Origin: an uncultured Lachnospiraceae bacterium
Lineage (GTDB): Bacteria; Bacillota; Clostridia; Lachnospirales; Lachnospiraceae
NCBI GenBank assembly: GCA_947172705.1
Contig: CAMWCA010000031.1
Coordinates: forward strand, 1-40,318
Direction of reading: 5' to 3'
DNA: 40,318 nt
Translations under genes and position numbers: made by a program
The notes under the pieces: model-generated
Seen by the model: the letters and a program-made list of their open reading frames with translations, nothing else
What the model was told of the DNA's origin: nothing
The model's database searches: none
In this document: piece by piece, positions 1 through 8,143 of the stretch
How the letters are laid out: the number at the start of each line of letters is the position of its first letter
Numbering within the stretch: position 1 is the first letter of the stretch

Positions 1-2
1 TA

Positions 3-104
3 GAGTATGGCATAAAAGAGCTGACTATCCAAGGCGTTGGATTTGACGCTTACGACTTTTCGAGGGATTGTAACCCGTTTTACATGGTGCTAACAAAACT
101 CTAA
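3..104 (+). other. Possible 3' end of a gene cut by the window edge
   Basis: One frame is open from the left edge to a TAA at 102-104, giving 33 codons that end in ...NPFYMVLTKL. I do not recognise it. It could be the C-terminus of a gene that starts outside the window or simply non-coding DNA. No ribosome binding site or start is visible. It contains the left copy of a short repeat (33-54) whose inverted copy sits at the right end of the window, where the same strand-relative frame also reads GVGFDAY. Confidence 0.2.
33..54 (+). repeat. 22-nt repeat, left copy (inverted partner at 40266-40287)
   Basis: This block contains GGATTTGACGCTTACG and matches the reverse complement of 40266-40287 at 21 of 22 positions, with a single T/C difference at its sixth base. 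The two copies are the only such pair I noticed and lie close to the two ends of the window. Their function is unknown. Confidence 0.6.
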
Positions 105-149
105 CAAATGTCATATTATAGACCGCAATGAACTACCATACAGAAATAG

Positions 150-178
150 AAAAAGCCCTGAATATTCAGGACTTTTCT
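150..178 (-). terminator. Rho-independent terminator of the tRNA-Thr gene
   Basis: Read on the minus strand, the palindrome CCTGAATATTCAGG (157-170) is followed by GCTTTTTC. It lies 12 nt past the 3' end of the tRNA, as expected for a monocistronic tRNA gene. Confidence 0.8.
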
Positions 179-181
179 TAA

Positions 182-254
182 AGCTGCTGACGGGAATCGG
201 ACCCGTGACCTCCGCACTACCAATGCGACGCTCTACCGACTGAGCCACAGCAGC
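182..254 (-). tRNA. tRNA-Thr(GGT)
   Basis: The minus strand folds into a full cloverleaf. The acceptor GCTGCTG pairs with CAGCAGC, the D arm is GCTC/GAGC around AGTCGGTA, the anticodon stem is TCGCA/TGCGG with loop TTGGTAG, and the T arm is ACGGG/CCCGT. The anticodon is GGT, reading ACC and ACT (Thr). The discriminator base is T. The CCA end is not encoded, because the sequence after the discriminator is TTA. A promoter (287-316) and a terminator (150-178) flank it, so it is probably transcribed alone. Confidence 0.93.
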
Positions 255-286
255 CTGTAACGCATAATCTTGCATCACCGAATTGT

Positions 287-316
287 ATTTTACCACAGTA
301 TAAATTGCTTTGTCAA
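287..316 (-). promoter_or_regulatory. Promoter of tRNA-Thr
   Basis: On the minus strand a consensus TTGACA (311-316) is separated by 18 nt from TAAAAT (287-292), which sits about 32 nt before the mature tRNA. Confidence 0.75.
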
Positions 317-381
317 CGACATATCTATTTTTTCTGACTGCGGCGTAGAATTCAGGAGTGGAAATGATGTAAGGGAACCTG

Positions 382-978
382 TCAGCTTTCCTCGTTGATT
401 TTACGGATTACCCTACAGGGATTGCCCACCGCAAGGGAATTGGCGGGAATGTTCTTTGTGACAACGCTTCCTGCGCCGATAACAGAACCCTGACCGATGG
501 TTACGCCGGGCAGAACGATCACGCCTCCGCCTAACCAGCAGCCATCCTCAATTTTGACCGGCAGGGCGTATGTACGGCAAAAGTATTCTCCTGTTTCTTC
601 TTTCCAGTTGGGGGTAAGCCGTTCTGACAATGGAACAGGGTGAGTTGCGGTGTAGATCTGCACATTTGATGCGATCAGAACATTGTTGCCAATTAGGATC
701 TGATTGCAGTCTACAAAGGTACAGTTCATGTTGATGGATACATTGTTTCCCAGGTAAATATTGCGACCATAGTCACAGAGAAACGGCAGGGCAATGGATA
801 CATTTGTGCCTATACCGCCTAATAGCTGTGTTAAAAGGGCAGTCTTTTCTTCCTTTTGTTCGTAGGAGAGGCTGTTGTATTCCGCCAGTCGTTTTCGGGC
901 ATTCTGTTTTAATTCCAAAAAATCCTTTGCGTGACAGTCGTATAGCTCCCCTGCCATGCATTTTTCCAATTCCGTCAT
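382..978 (-). CDS. Sugar O-acetyltransferase (maltose/galactoside acetyltransferase family)
   Basis: This 198-aa protein belongs to the left-handed beta-helix (hexapeptide repeat) acetyltransferases of the maltose/galactoside O-acetyltransferase and NodL group, which move acetyl from acetyl-CoA to a sugar hydroxyl. The start MTELEKCMAGELYD matches the family's usual N-terminal domain. It was chosen over the longer open frame (to 1035) because GGAGG lies 5 nt upstream. Residues 70-190 are hexapeptide repeats with the pattern of Ile/Val followed by Gly. His113 in TATHP is the expected catalytic histidine. The C-terminal repeats run through GxGSVIGAGSVV and end with the family signature AVGNPCRVI. 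It is divergent from the gene at 1158, with back-to-back promoters. The natural acceptor sugar cannot be told from sequence. Confidence 0.88.
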   Translation of the reverse strand: MTELEKCMAGELYDCHAKDFLELKQNARKRLAEYNSLSYEQKEEKTALLTQLLGGIGTNVSIALPFLCDYGRNIYLGNNVSINMNCTFVDCNQILIGNNVLIASNVQIYTATHPVPLSERLTPNWKEETGEYFCRTYALPVKIEDGCWLGGGVIVLPGVTIGQGSVIGAGSVVTKNIPANSLAVGNPCRVIRKINEES

Positions 979-1062
979 GCTTTCCTCCATTTTTCCTGTT
1001 TTCCGTCTTTGACTATATAGAAACATAACATGCATATTCTCTTCTTAGACGGTTTATTTCTT

Positions 1063-1091
1063 ATTATATAGAGAACCTGGGCTTTTTGCAA
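1063..1091 (-). promoter_or_regulatory. Promoter of the O-acetyltransferase gene
   Basis: TTGCAA (1086-1091), 17 nt, and TATAAT (1063-1068) lie on the minus strand about 85 nt before the chosen start. The -35 box lies 4 nt from the -35 box of the divergent promoter at 1096-1124, so the two may compete. Confidence 0.65.
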
Positions 1092-1095
1092 TGAG

Positions 1096-1124
1096 TGGAA
1101 ATTTTTGAAAATAGCTGTTATAAT
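1096..1124 (+). promoter_or_regulatory. Promoter of the C39-like gene
   Basis: A weak -35 TGGAAA (1096-1101), 17 nt, and TATAAT (1119-1124) with an upstream TG (extended -10) lie 34 nt before the start at 1158. Confidence 0.6.
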
Positions 1125-1157
1125 AGAAAAACATATACAAATCAGAGAGGTAGATAT

Positions 1158-1880
1158 ATGCCTGGAATAGCTGGCATTACGGGGAAATATATTCAGGTAA
1201 GGCGGGAAGATAAAGGGGTTGTTACCTATGGAGGCGATCAGGGGTTTTTCCGGAGCGCAGAGGAAGCTTCTTTGGATGACCGGAAAAGGCGTATGGGATG
1301 CGGTATCGTTGCTCTGGGAGATATTCTTCTTTACCTGGCTTCCAGGGATGCGCTTTATTGTATCAAAGAAAATAGAAGTTATGTCAACCGAATACTTTCT
1401 CAAAAAGAGTATGCCGCATATTTTAATTCCATATATGATTTAGTAGGAGGTCTGCCTGGGGGAAAAGGGAATGGGCTTAGCGGCATTCGGCTGCAAAGAA
1501 CCTTCAACCGTATCGCCCGTCGGGAAGGCTGGAAACTCCATGCTTTGTGGGGAATCAGCGGGAAAAAGCTGTACGGAAGAATGGTGGAGATGCTGAAAGG
1601 GGATATCCCTGTTATTCTGTGTATTCCGCTTTTACTTTTTGCAAAAGATCCGGAGCAGGGCATTAGTTTCTATAAAAAAAGCGGGGATCAATATCAGAAG
1701 TCGTGTACTGTTTCTGCTCATTATGTGGTGGTGACAGAGATTCTGGAAGAGAAGGAAGATATTTTTTTGGGGATTTCCTCCTGGGGAGTCAAATATTATG
1801 TCAACTGGAAAGAGTATGAAAGACTGATACACAGAGCCTTTTTGGGGACAATATTAGGGAATATTTTATATATCAAATGA
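1158..1880 (+). CDS. Papain-like / C39-like domain protein, function unknown
   Basis: This 240-aa protein has no signal peptide. The start MPGIAGITGK follows GAGAGG, and an upstream in-frame start at 1095 lacks a site. Three spaced motifs resemble the papain-fold peptidases of the C39-like group: Cys48 in MGCGIVALGD at the head of a helix, His188 in SAHYVVVTEI, and ISSWG (206-210), which recalls the NSWG turn of papain. The fold call is my inference. Whether it cuts peptides is unknown. It is followed after 19 nt by the MATE exporter on the same strand, so the pair is probably co-transcribed. A link to processing or export of a small peptide is possible but not shown. Confidence 0.5.
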   Translation: MPGIAGITGKYIQVRREDKGVVTYGGDQGFFRSAEEASLDDRKRRMGCGIVALGDILLYLASRDALYCIKENRSYVNRILSQKEYAAYFNSIYDLVGGLPGGKGNGLSGIRLQRTFNRIARREGWKLHALWGISGKKLYGRMVEMLKGDIPVILCIPLLLFAKDPEQGISFYKKSGDQYQKSCTVSAHYVVVTEILEEKEDIFLGISSWGVKYYVNWKEYERLIHRAFLGTILGNILYIK

Positions 1881-1899
1881 AAGCGGCAGGTTTAAGACA

Positions 1900-3273
1900 G
1901 TGAAAAAATATAATATGCTTACGGACAGTCCGGGAAAATCCTTATTCTTTTTTGCCCTTCCTATGATTTTAGGAAATCTTTTCCAGCAATTTTATTCTAC
2001 GGTAGATTCCATTATTGTAGGGCAGTTTGTTGGAGAGGATGCTTTGGCGGCAGTGGGGGCATCCTATTCGCTGACAACGGTTTTCATTATGATTGCCATC
2101 GGGGGAGGGATCGGAGCGTCCGTTATCACATCCCAGTATTTGGGGGCAGGACTGTATCGAAAGATGAAAACCTCCATCCATACGGCGTTGCTTGCCTTTT
2201 TGGCGGTGAGTATTGTACTTGGCGGTATCGGATTGATTTTCAGCAGGGGAATTTTGATTGGACTGCACACGCCGGAAAATATTCTGGCGGATGCGATTTT
2301 GTATCTGAAGATCTATTTTGTGGGGCTTCCCTTTCTTTTTATGTACAATATTTTATCGTCCATATTTAATGCGTTGGGAAATTCCCAGACGCCGTTATAT
2401 TTATTGATTTTTTCTTCTCTTTTAAATATTATTATGGATCTGGCGCTTGTGGGGGGATTTGGATTTGGAATTGGGGGCGCTGCTTTTGCAACGGTATTTG
2501 CCCAGGGACTTTCAGCGGTGATCTCCTTTTACCTGTTGATCCGCTCCCTGAAGACTTATGAGGAGTGTAAAACAGATGAAAGATCACCGGAACAGGCAAA
2601 AACAGCGGTATTTGATGTGAAGATGCTTGGAAATATGGTGAAGGTGGCAATTCCCTCCATGCTCCAGCAGTCGATTGTGTCAGTGGGCATGCTTCTGGTT
2701 CAGTCAGTGGTCAATGGCTTTGGATCTTCCGTTTTGGCAGGATATACGGCAGGCATGCGGATAGAGTCAATTTGCATTGTCCCCATGATTGCATCGGGAA
2801 ATGCCATGTCCACCTTTACGGCGCAGAACTTAGGGGCGGGAAAACCGGAGCGGATCAAAAAGGGATACCTTGCCGCGGTCAGGATGGTGGCTGCTTTTGC
2901 AGCGGCGATTTGTTTGATTTTAAGTATTTTTCATGAATATATTATCAGATCTTTTTTGGAAGCGGGGAGCGAACCGGCAGCATTTGAGACAGGCAATGCG
3001 TATCTGTCCTTTATTGCTTTTTTCTTTGTGTTTATTGGATTAAAGGCGATTACAGACGGGGTGCTTCGAGGTGCGGGAGATGTGGTGGTTTTTACTCTGG
3101 CAAATCTGTTTAATCTAGGGCTGCGAGTCACAGTGGCATTTACCTTTGCGCCTCTTATAGGCGTGCAGGCGGTATGGTTTGCGGTTCCTGTGGGATGGGC
3201 AGCAAATTATTTGATTTCACTGATACGTTATTTATCCGGGAAATGGAGCCGGAAGAGGCTGATAGGAAAATAA
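1900..3273 (+). CDS. MATE family multidrug/cation efflux transporter
   Basis: This 457-aa protein has about 12 membrane segments. The family N-terminus is clear: LTDSPGKSLFFFALPMILG followed by NLFQQFYSTVDSIIVGQFVG, the classic MATE (NorM/DinF) segment. MATE proteins export cationic compounds in exchange for Na+ or H+. Two homologous halves are visible, the second beginning near VKVAIPSMLQQS. The start is GTG at 1900 with GGCAGG upstream, and an ATG five codons later is an alternative. The TAA stop is directly abutted by the end of the IS element at 3274, so any native 3' terminator has been displaced. Confidence 0.92.
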   Translation: MKKYNMLTDSPGKSLFFFALPMILGNLFQQFYSTVDSIIVGQFVGEDALAAVGASYSLTTVFIMIAIGGGIGASVITSQYLGAGLYRKMKTSIHTALLAFLAVSIVLGGIGLIFSRGILIGLHTPENILADAILYLKIYFVGLPFLFMYNILSSIFNALGNSQTPLYLLIFSSLLNIIMDLALVGGFGFGIGGAAFATVFAQGLSAVISFYLLIRSLKTYEECKTDERSPEQAKTAVFDVKMLGNMVKVAIPSMLQQSIVSVGMLLVQSVVNGFGSSVLAGYTAGMRIESICIVPMIASGNAMSTFTAQNLGAGKPERIKKGYLAAVRMVAAFAAAICLILSIFHEYIIRSFLEAGSEPAAFETGNAYLSFIAFFFVFIGLKAITDGVLRGAGDVVVFTLANLFNLGLRVTVAFTFAPLIGVQAVWFAVPVGWAANYLISLIRYLSGKWSRKRLIGK

Positions 3274-3334
3274 GGGAGTGTCGCAAAATAACTAAATTAT
3301 AGTTATGGAGCGATGCTCCTTCTTTTGTGGCAGA

Positions 3335-3381
3335 AGAAATCAGGGGAAGCTTCCGCTTGTGGAAGGTTTCCCCTGATTTCT
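3335..3381. terminator. Strong hairpin at the 3' side of the transposase gene
   Basis: A 14-bp perfect stem (3335-3348 with 3368-3381) encloses an inner CTTCC/GGAAG pair. It lies 40 nt beyond the transposase stop. Neither side has a clean T tract, so it may act as a transcription barrier or an mRNA-stabilising hairpin rather than a textbook terminator. Confidence 0.5.
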
Positions 3382-3421
3382 GGCATACTTTAATAAAAGT
3401 CCTGTTTCTTCTTGATCATTT

Positions 3422-5026
3422 CTAAGCTGTTTTTGCATCGAATAAGTGGCTTCCCAATCTGTCATTCTGGATCTTGACATGCAGTTTGTTGATGTTGTAT
3501 CCAAAACACAGCAGAAGAATCTCAAGTTTTACTTTGGTTTTCCCGCGGAGCAGAAATCTTTGGAATCCATAATCATTTTTCAGGACACCGAAAGCCCCTT
3601 CTACCTGTATGGAACGGTTCATGCGGTATCTTATCCCTGTTTCGCTCATGATGTTTTCATAGGATGCCTGCCGGTGCTCTATAAAGTTTTTAGATACCTG
3701 AAGTTTTTTGTTTCCCTTTGCCTTTGTGCATTTGTTTTTGCAGGGACACCCGCCGCAGTCCGTACATTCGTATACGGTTACTTCCGATTCATAGCCGTTG
3801 CGGTTCTTTTGTTTCTTTACATACACCGGATACAGCGTTCTTCCCGCATGACAGGTATAGGCATCGTTTTTGGCATCATACCCCATGTTTTCCCGTTTGC
3901 TGATATCCTGCTTAAAACTCCTCTTTTTCCATTTTTCATAAGTCTGGGGTTTTATGTAAGCCCTTTGGCCGTGCTGCCTGAGATACTCATAAATCTCTTC
4001 GCTTTCATAACCGGAATCTGCAGTCACACCCGGATAGCGGAATCCGGTCTGCTTTTCCATGTGTCTTAAAAACGGGATCATTGTCCATACATCCGTCCTG
4101 TCCTGGAAAATATCTGCCGCAACGATATATTCACTGTCCACGCCGATCTGTACATTATATCCGGGTTTTAACTGGGCGTTTCTCATATGGTCATCTTTCA
4201 TGTGCATGAATGTGGCGTCCAGATCCGTTTTGGAATAACTGTTACGATCCCCGAAACGTGAGTGGTGCAGATCATAAAGAAGTTGCCTGTCAAGAAAGCG
4301 TCGGAACAGTTCAAGGTAACGCTGATGCACGCTTTTCCTTTTTCCACGGCCATGCACGAAAGCGACTGCGTGTTCCATACAGTAATCCTCCAGATAATCC
4401 ACGATCCCCCGGAGGCCGGCAGTCCTTGTTTCTTTCAAAAGGACAAACGACTGCATATACTCCCGGTTGAGCATCTCTACGGCAGCCGCCATCTTCGTAA
4501 ACATCTTTTCTTCCCATTTCCCTACAGATTTCTTCCAGACAAAAGTATATTTATTGGCGCAAGCTTCCAGTTTTGTCCCATCAATAAATACTGTTTCTTT
4601 TGATAATTCCCCCATGGATGCAAGATGCCGCACCATCTGATAAAACAGGTCTTCGCAGGCCTGTGCAAGAAACCCGGTGCGGAAACGTGCGATGGTACTG
4701 TGATCCGGCGCTTTGTGCCCCGCAAGAAGCCACATGAAATTGATATCCCTGCGGCAGGCTGTTTCGATCTTTCTGGTGGAATATATGTTTTGGGAATAGG
4801 CATAGGTCAGGATCTTGAACATGGTCTTTGGGTCCAATGCCGGATTTCTGCCTTTGGCAGAGTAAGCCTGATACAGCAAAGTGTAATCTAATCCCTCCAG
4901 TTCGTGGCTCAGCAGTCTGACAGAATCATCGTCAGGAACCAGACCTTCCAAACTTAATGGCAAAACCAGTTGATAAGGCTCGCCAAATTCGGTATAATTT
5001 TTATGGTATTTTAATTTACTCGTCAT
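3422..5026 (-). CDS. IS1182-family transposase
   Basis: This 534-aa DDE transposase moves the IS. The catalytic residues are visible as Asp149 (FIDGTKLEA), Asp337 (TADSGYESEE) and Glu476 (QVEGAFGVLK). An N-terminal helical DNA-binding region includes APDHSTIARFR, and a Cys cluster (CTDCGGCPCKNKC, 421-433) sits between the second Asp and the Glu, as in other IS1182 members. Length is normal and there are no internal stops, so it may be active. The start at 5026 has no upstream Shine-Dalgarno sequence, and a TATAAT lies only 5 nt before the ATG, which suggests a leaderless message. Confidence 0.93.
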   Translation of the reverse strand: MTSKLKYHKNYTEFGEPYQLVLPLSLEGLVPDDDSVRLLSHELEGLDYTLLYQAYSAKGRNPALDPKTMFKILTYAYSQNIYSTRKIETACRRDINFMWLLAGHKAPDHSTIARFRTGFLAQACEDLFYQMVRHLASMGELSKETVFIDGTKLEACANKYTFVWKKSVGKWEEKMFTKMAAAVEMLNREYMQSFVLLKETRTAGLRGIVDYLEDYCMEHAVAFVHGRGKRKSVHQRYLELFRRFLDRQLLYDLHHSRFGDRNSYSKTDLDATFMHMKDDHMRNAQLKPGYNVQIGVDSEYIVAADIFQDRTDVWTMIPFLRHMEKQTGFRYPGVTADSGYESEEIYEYLRQHGQRAYIKPQTYEKWKKRSFKQDISKRENMGYDAKNDAYTCHAGRTLYPVYVKKQKNRNGYESEVTVYECTDCGGCPCKNKCTKAKGNKKLQVSKNFIEHRQASYENIMSETGIRYRMNRSIQVEGAFGVLKNDYGFQRFLLRGKTKVKLEILLLCFGYNINKLHVKIQNDRLGSHLFDAKTA

Positions 5027-5031
5027 AACTT

Positions 5032-5037
5032 ATTATA
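5032..5037 (-). promoter_or_regulatory. -10 box of the transposase promoter
   Basis: A perfect TATAAT on the minus strand ends 5 nt before the transposase ATG, so transcription would begin at or just inside the start codon. No good -35 is seen at the right distance. Weak or leaderless expression would fit the self-limiting expression of many transposases (inference). Confidence 0.45.
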
Positions 5038-5046
5038 CCACGGATG

Positions 5047-5078
5047 GCAGGTTCTTCGGAGCCTGCTTTTCTGTTTTT
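5047..5078 (+). terminator. Rho-independent terminator inside the IS, facing outwards on the + strand
   Basis: GCAGGTTC pairs with GAGCCTGC (one G-T pair) around a TTCG tetraloop, followed by TTTTCTGTTTTT. It would stop transcripts running rightward across the transposase gene, that is, antisense to it, before they enter the PBP gene in the antisense direction. Confidence 0.75.
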
Positions 5079-5144
5079 AGATACAAAAACGGAGCTGTTG
5101 CTCCGGTAGATTATTCACCTACTTTTGCAACAGCCCCTTTGTAT

Positions 5145-7901
5145 TTATTGGGGAGCTCCGTTCCCGTCATCTGGCGGCGGAGGGGCAGGCTGTTCAGGAG
5201 CAGGCTGCTCGGCAGGCGGCTGTCCGGCTGCTTCTGCAGCAGCTTGCTGTTGTGCGGCAGCCTGTGCAGCGGCGATTTCATTGCGTTGCTGCTCGATAAT
5301 GCCCTCAATGCCCGGCTGGGTCATAAACTCTATATTATGAGGACAGAAGCCTGTCTGATTTTGAGACGCCGGTACAGTGGAAACACTGCCGTCCTCATTG
5401 GTTACCTGCTGAGTTACGCCTGAACCCTGCTGAAGGATGGGGTCTTCGACAGGTAAAAGTTCCAGTATACCGTCCACGCCAAAAGGACATTGTTCACAGG
5501 CAGGCAGGTTGGTATATTGACAGATCTTACCCTGATAGTGGGCGTCACAGCTTTCGGTGGGAACCGTTCCTTCTGCAAAGAATTCTGTCCGCAGGGTTCC
5601 GTCACAAAGCCCTGCTATGGGGAGTTTGCCGGAGCGGGAGCATACTGTTGCCTGTACAATGCCGCTTGCGGGCATAGGGAAAGATTCACTGGGCAGGTCT
5701 TCATGGATCTTTGCCATAACGGCACGCCATAGTTTTTTAGCCAGGTTTCTCTCATCACCTTTACGAAGCTTGGTATTATTGTCATAGCCCGCCCAGGTGG
5801 TTGCCGTGTAGTAAGGCGTATATCCTGAAAACCAGATGTCGTTATAATCGGAAGTGGTACCTGTTTTACCGGCAATGGACATATTGCCAAAGTTGACGGA
5901 ACCGCCGGTACCCTGGGTCACCACATCCATCATGGCGTCTGTCAAAAGCCAGGCAGTGGTTTCTTTGATGACCTGCTTGGAGTCCGGTGTGGTATTATCT
6001 AAAATCACATTGCCGTCATGATCCACTACTTTCGTGTAAAGCTTAGGTTTAATATAGGTTCCCTGATTGGCAATGGTTGCGTAGGCGGCATTCAGTTCTT
6101 CATTGGTGACGCCGTCTGTAAGTCCCCCAAGGGCGAGAGATTGTTGAATATCGGAAAAAATTTCTGTTTTACCGTTTACAACAACTTCCTTGCGGTCTAC
6201 CACAGTAGTAAAGCCAAAATTTTTTACATAGTCAAAACCAAGCTGTGGAGTGATAAGCGTCAGAGTCTTGACTGCAATAATATTCATGGAATCAATAATA
6301 CCCTGGCGCAGAGAGTTCAATCCCCGGTATTCGCCGCCCCACCAGTTGCTCACAGGTCTTCCGTTGGCGTAATTGAATGGAGCGTCGTTCAGCACAGTGG
6401 CAAGGGTCAGCCCTGCACTGTCAAGAGCAGGAGCATAAGCGGAAATGATCTTAAAGGTGGAACCGGGCTGACGTTTGGTGTCGGTGGCGCGGTTTAAGGT
6501 CTTGCTGCCTTCCTTTGGCCCGCGTCCGCCTACCATGGCGAGCACATATCCCGTGTGCTGGTCTTCTACGGTAATGGAAACCTGAGGCTGAGGAGTGAGG
6601 CTGATATTTTCACCGAATACCTCGTCCCCGGAGCCTACCACCACGCTTTTATAATCTTCGATCTGTGCGTAAGCCTCCTCCTGAGAATCATAGATCAGGT
6701 TAAAGGAGGAATTTTGCTGCTTGTAATAGTCACGGAACATTTCCGTGCTGTGGTTCTCAAACTCTCCATTTGCTTTTTTAACGGTTAATGCGTAATTCAG
6801 ATACCACCTGGTATTGGCAGGGTAGTTTTCTTCATTGGAGAAGACCTCATCGCAAATAGACTGAATATGAGGGTCCTGAGTGGAATATATTTTAAGCCCT
6901 CCACTGTAGAGCAGTGTAAAAGCCTGTGTTTCATTATAACCGGCAGCAAGAAGATCCTCCATTACATCATCGGTTAATGCGTCCACAAAGTATGTATTAA
7001 CCATGGTATCTTCAATTTCCTCATTTACAGTTTGAATGCGGGAATAAACATCGTCTGCAAGCGCCACATCATATTCCGCCTGAGAAATATATCCCTGCTC
7101 CAGCATATGATCAAGCACCTTTTTACGTCTTTTTGCGTTGTCTTCAGGATGAGAGATCGGGTTATATCTGGAGGGGTTCTGGGTAATCCCGGCAATGACG
7201 GCGCACTCAGAGAGAGAAAGCGCATTTACCGACTTATTAAAATAGCGCTGGGAAGCAGCCTGGACTCCAAGGGTATTCTGTCCCAGGTTAATGGTATTCA
7301 TATAATTGAGAAGCACTTCATCCTTGGACATGGTTTTACTTAATTCAATGGCAAGGTATTGCTCCTGGATCTTTCGTTTCATACTGTCTGCAAAGCCTTT
7401 TTCGCTGGTCCAGTCAGTAAAAACATTATTTTTAAGGAGCTGCTGGGTAATGGTACTGGCGCCTTCTGAGAAATGAAAGCCATTTGTAATGCCTACATAT
7501 GCGGCTCTGAAAATACCCTGAATATCAATGCCGTTGTGCTCATAAAAACGTTCGTCCTCAATGGCAACGAAGGCGTGGGCAAGATCTTCAGGAATCATAT
7601 CCTGTGTAACAGGGATACGGTTGGAATCCTGGGAGATCAGTTTGGTAATCTGATTCCCTTCCAGATCATAGACAAAGGTAGAAAAACGGGTAGGTGTAAC
7701 CTGTACATTCTCAATGCTCGGCGCAGTGTCAATGACACCCTTAAAAATACCGAAAGCCATGCTGACACCTATAATGCCTACAGCCAGAACACAAAGAAGG
7801 GAAAGATTTAAAAGAGATAAAAGAATTTTCTTTCCCACTTTTGGGGTTTTCTTATGCAGGGATTTTTGCCTGGCGCGAATCCCTCTTTTACTGTAATTCA
7901 T
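5145..7901 (-). CDS. ponA: Class A penicillin-binding protein (PBP1A type)
   Basis: This bifunctional cell-wall enzyme of 918 aa polymerises glycan strands and cross-links peptides outside the membrane. A short basic cytoplasmic tail and one membrane anchor (about 25-50) lead into the GT51 transglycosylase with Glu115 in EDERFYEH and GASTITQQ (148-155). The transpeptidase follows with Ser481 in STFK, SMN (538-540) and KTGTT (679-683). The C-terminus has a Cys-containing segment and then a Gln/Ala/Pro-rich tail (about 865-918), presumably disordered in the wall. GGAGG sits 7 nt before the ATG. The IS end lies 7 nt after its stop, so its native terminator is absent or displaced. Confidence 0.95.
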   Translation of the reverse strand: MNYSKRGIRARQKSLHKKTPKVGKKILLSLLNLSLLCVLAVGIIGVSMAFGIFKGVIDTAPSIENVQVTPTRFSTFVYDLEGNQITKLISQDSNRIPVTQDMIPEDLAHAFVAIEDERFYEHNGIDIQGIFRAAYVGITNGFHFSEGASTITQQLLKNNVFTDWTSEKGFADSMKRKIQEQYLAIELSKTMSKDEVLLNYMNTINLGQNTLGVQAASQRYFNKSVNALSLSECAVIAGITQNPSRYNPISHPEDNAKRRKKVLDHMLEQGYISQAEYDVALADDVYSRIQTVNEEIEDTMVNTYFVDALTDDVMEDLLAAGYNETQAFTLLYSGGLKIYSTQDPHIQSICDEVFSNEENYPANTRWYLNYALTVKKANGEFENHSTEMFRDYYKQQNSSFNLIYDSQEEAYAQIEDYKSVVVGSGDEVFGENISLTPQPQVSITVEDQHTGYVLAMVGGRGPKEGSKTLNRATDTKRQPGSTFKIISAYAPALDSAGLTLATVLNDAPFNYANGRPVSNWWGGEYRGLNSLRQGIIDSMNIIAVKTLTLITPQLGFDYVKNFGFTTVVDRKEVVVNGKTEIFSDIQQSLALGGLTDGVTNEELNAAYATIANQGTYIKPKLYTKVVDHDGNVILDNTTPDSKQVIKETTAWLLTDAMMDVVTQGTGGSVNFGNMSIAGKTGTTSDYNDIWFSGYTPYYTATTWAGYDNNTKLRKGDERNLAKKLWRAVMAKIHEDLPSESFPMPASGIVQATVCSRSGKLPIAGLCDGTLRTEFFAEGTVPTESCDAHYQGKICQYTNLPACEQCPFGVDGILELLPVEDPILQQGSGVTQQVTNEDGSVSTVPASQNQTGFCPHNIEFMTQPGIEGIIEQQRNEIAAAQAAAQQQAAAEAAGQPPAEQPAPEQPAPPPPDDGNGAPQ

Positions 7902-7951
7902 TTATATGCCTCCATGTAGATTGAAATCAACTTCAAATTTGCAATACTTAG

Positions 7952-7980
7952 AGTATACCAAAATGTGGGACTGAAATAAA
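7952..7980 (-). promoter_or_regulatory. Probable promoter of the PBP gene
   Basis: TTTATT (7975-7980), 17 nt and TATACT (7952-7957) lie on the minus strand about 50 nt upstream of the PBP start. The -35 is weak. Confidence 0.45.
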
Positions 7981-8065
7981 GTTTTTTTACATTTTATTAA
8001 GAATTATTCACAATTAGATACACTTTTATTCCCTGCTGTGCTAAACTTCAAGGCAGGGAGTTTAT

Positions 8066-8143
8066 ATGGATTATAAGAAAGCAGCAGAGGAAAAAGGGAG
8101 AATATGGCAGAAGAACGCAAACAATTTCCGCCCTATAAAGTGA
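8066..8143 (+). CDS. Possible 25-codon upstream ORF overlapping yigZ
   Basis: An ATG preceded by GGGAG at 6 nt opens a 25-codon frame (MDYKKAAEEK...) that runs into yigZ in another frame and stops 40 nt inside it. It may be a leader that couples translation, or chance. There is no homology I recognise. Confidence 0.25.
   Translation: MDYKKAAEEKGRIWQKNANNFRPIK

Larger units (their letters stand above)
3274..5137 (-). mobile_element. Complete IS1182-family insertion sequence
   Basis: This 1.86-kb element encodes one DDE transposase on the minus strand. Imperfect terminal inverted repeats begin GGGAGTGTCGCAAAA at the left (3274) and, reverse-complemented, GGGGCTGTTGCAAAA at the right (5137). 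Both ends carry a small subterminal hairpin, GGAGC-loop-GCTCC (3307-3319 and 5091-5104). The flanks show no obvious target-site duplication. The element fills the gap between two convergent genes, starting at the base after the MATE stop and ending 7 nt before the PBP stop. Confidence 0.85.

Noticed and set aside
111..296. 61-aa open frame on the minus strand
   Set aside because: It is the translation of the tRNA-Thr gene and its flanks; the AVAQSVER stretch is a common tRNA artefact.
3267..5144. Target-site duplication of the IS element
   Set aside because: The bases next to the two ends (AAAATAA and TTTGTAT) do not match at any useful length.
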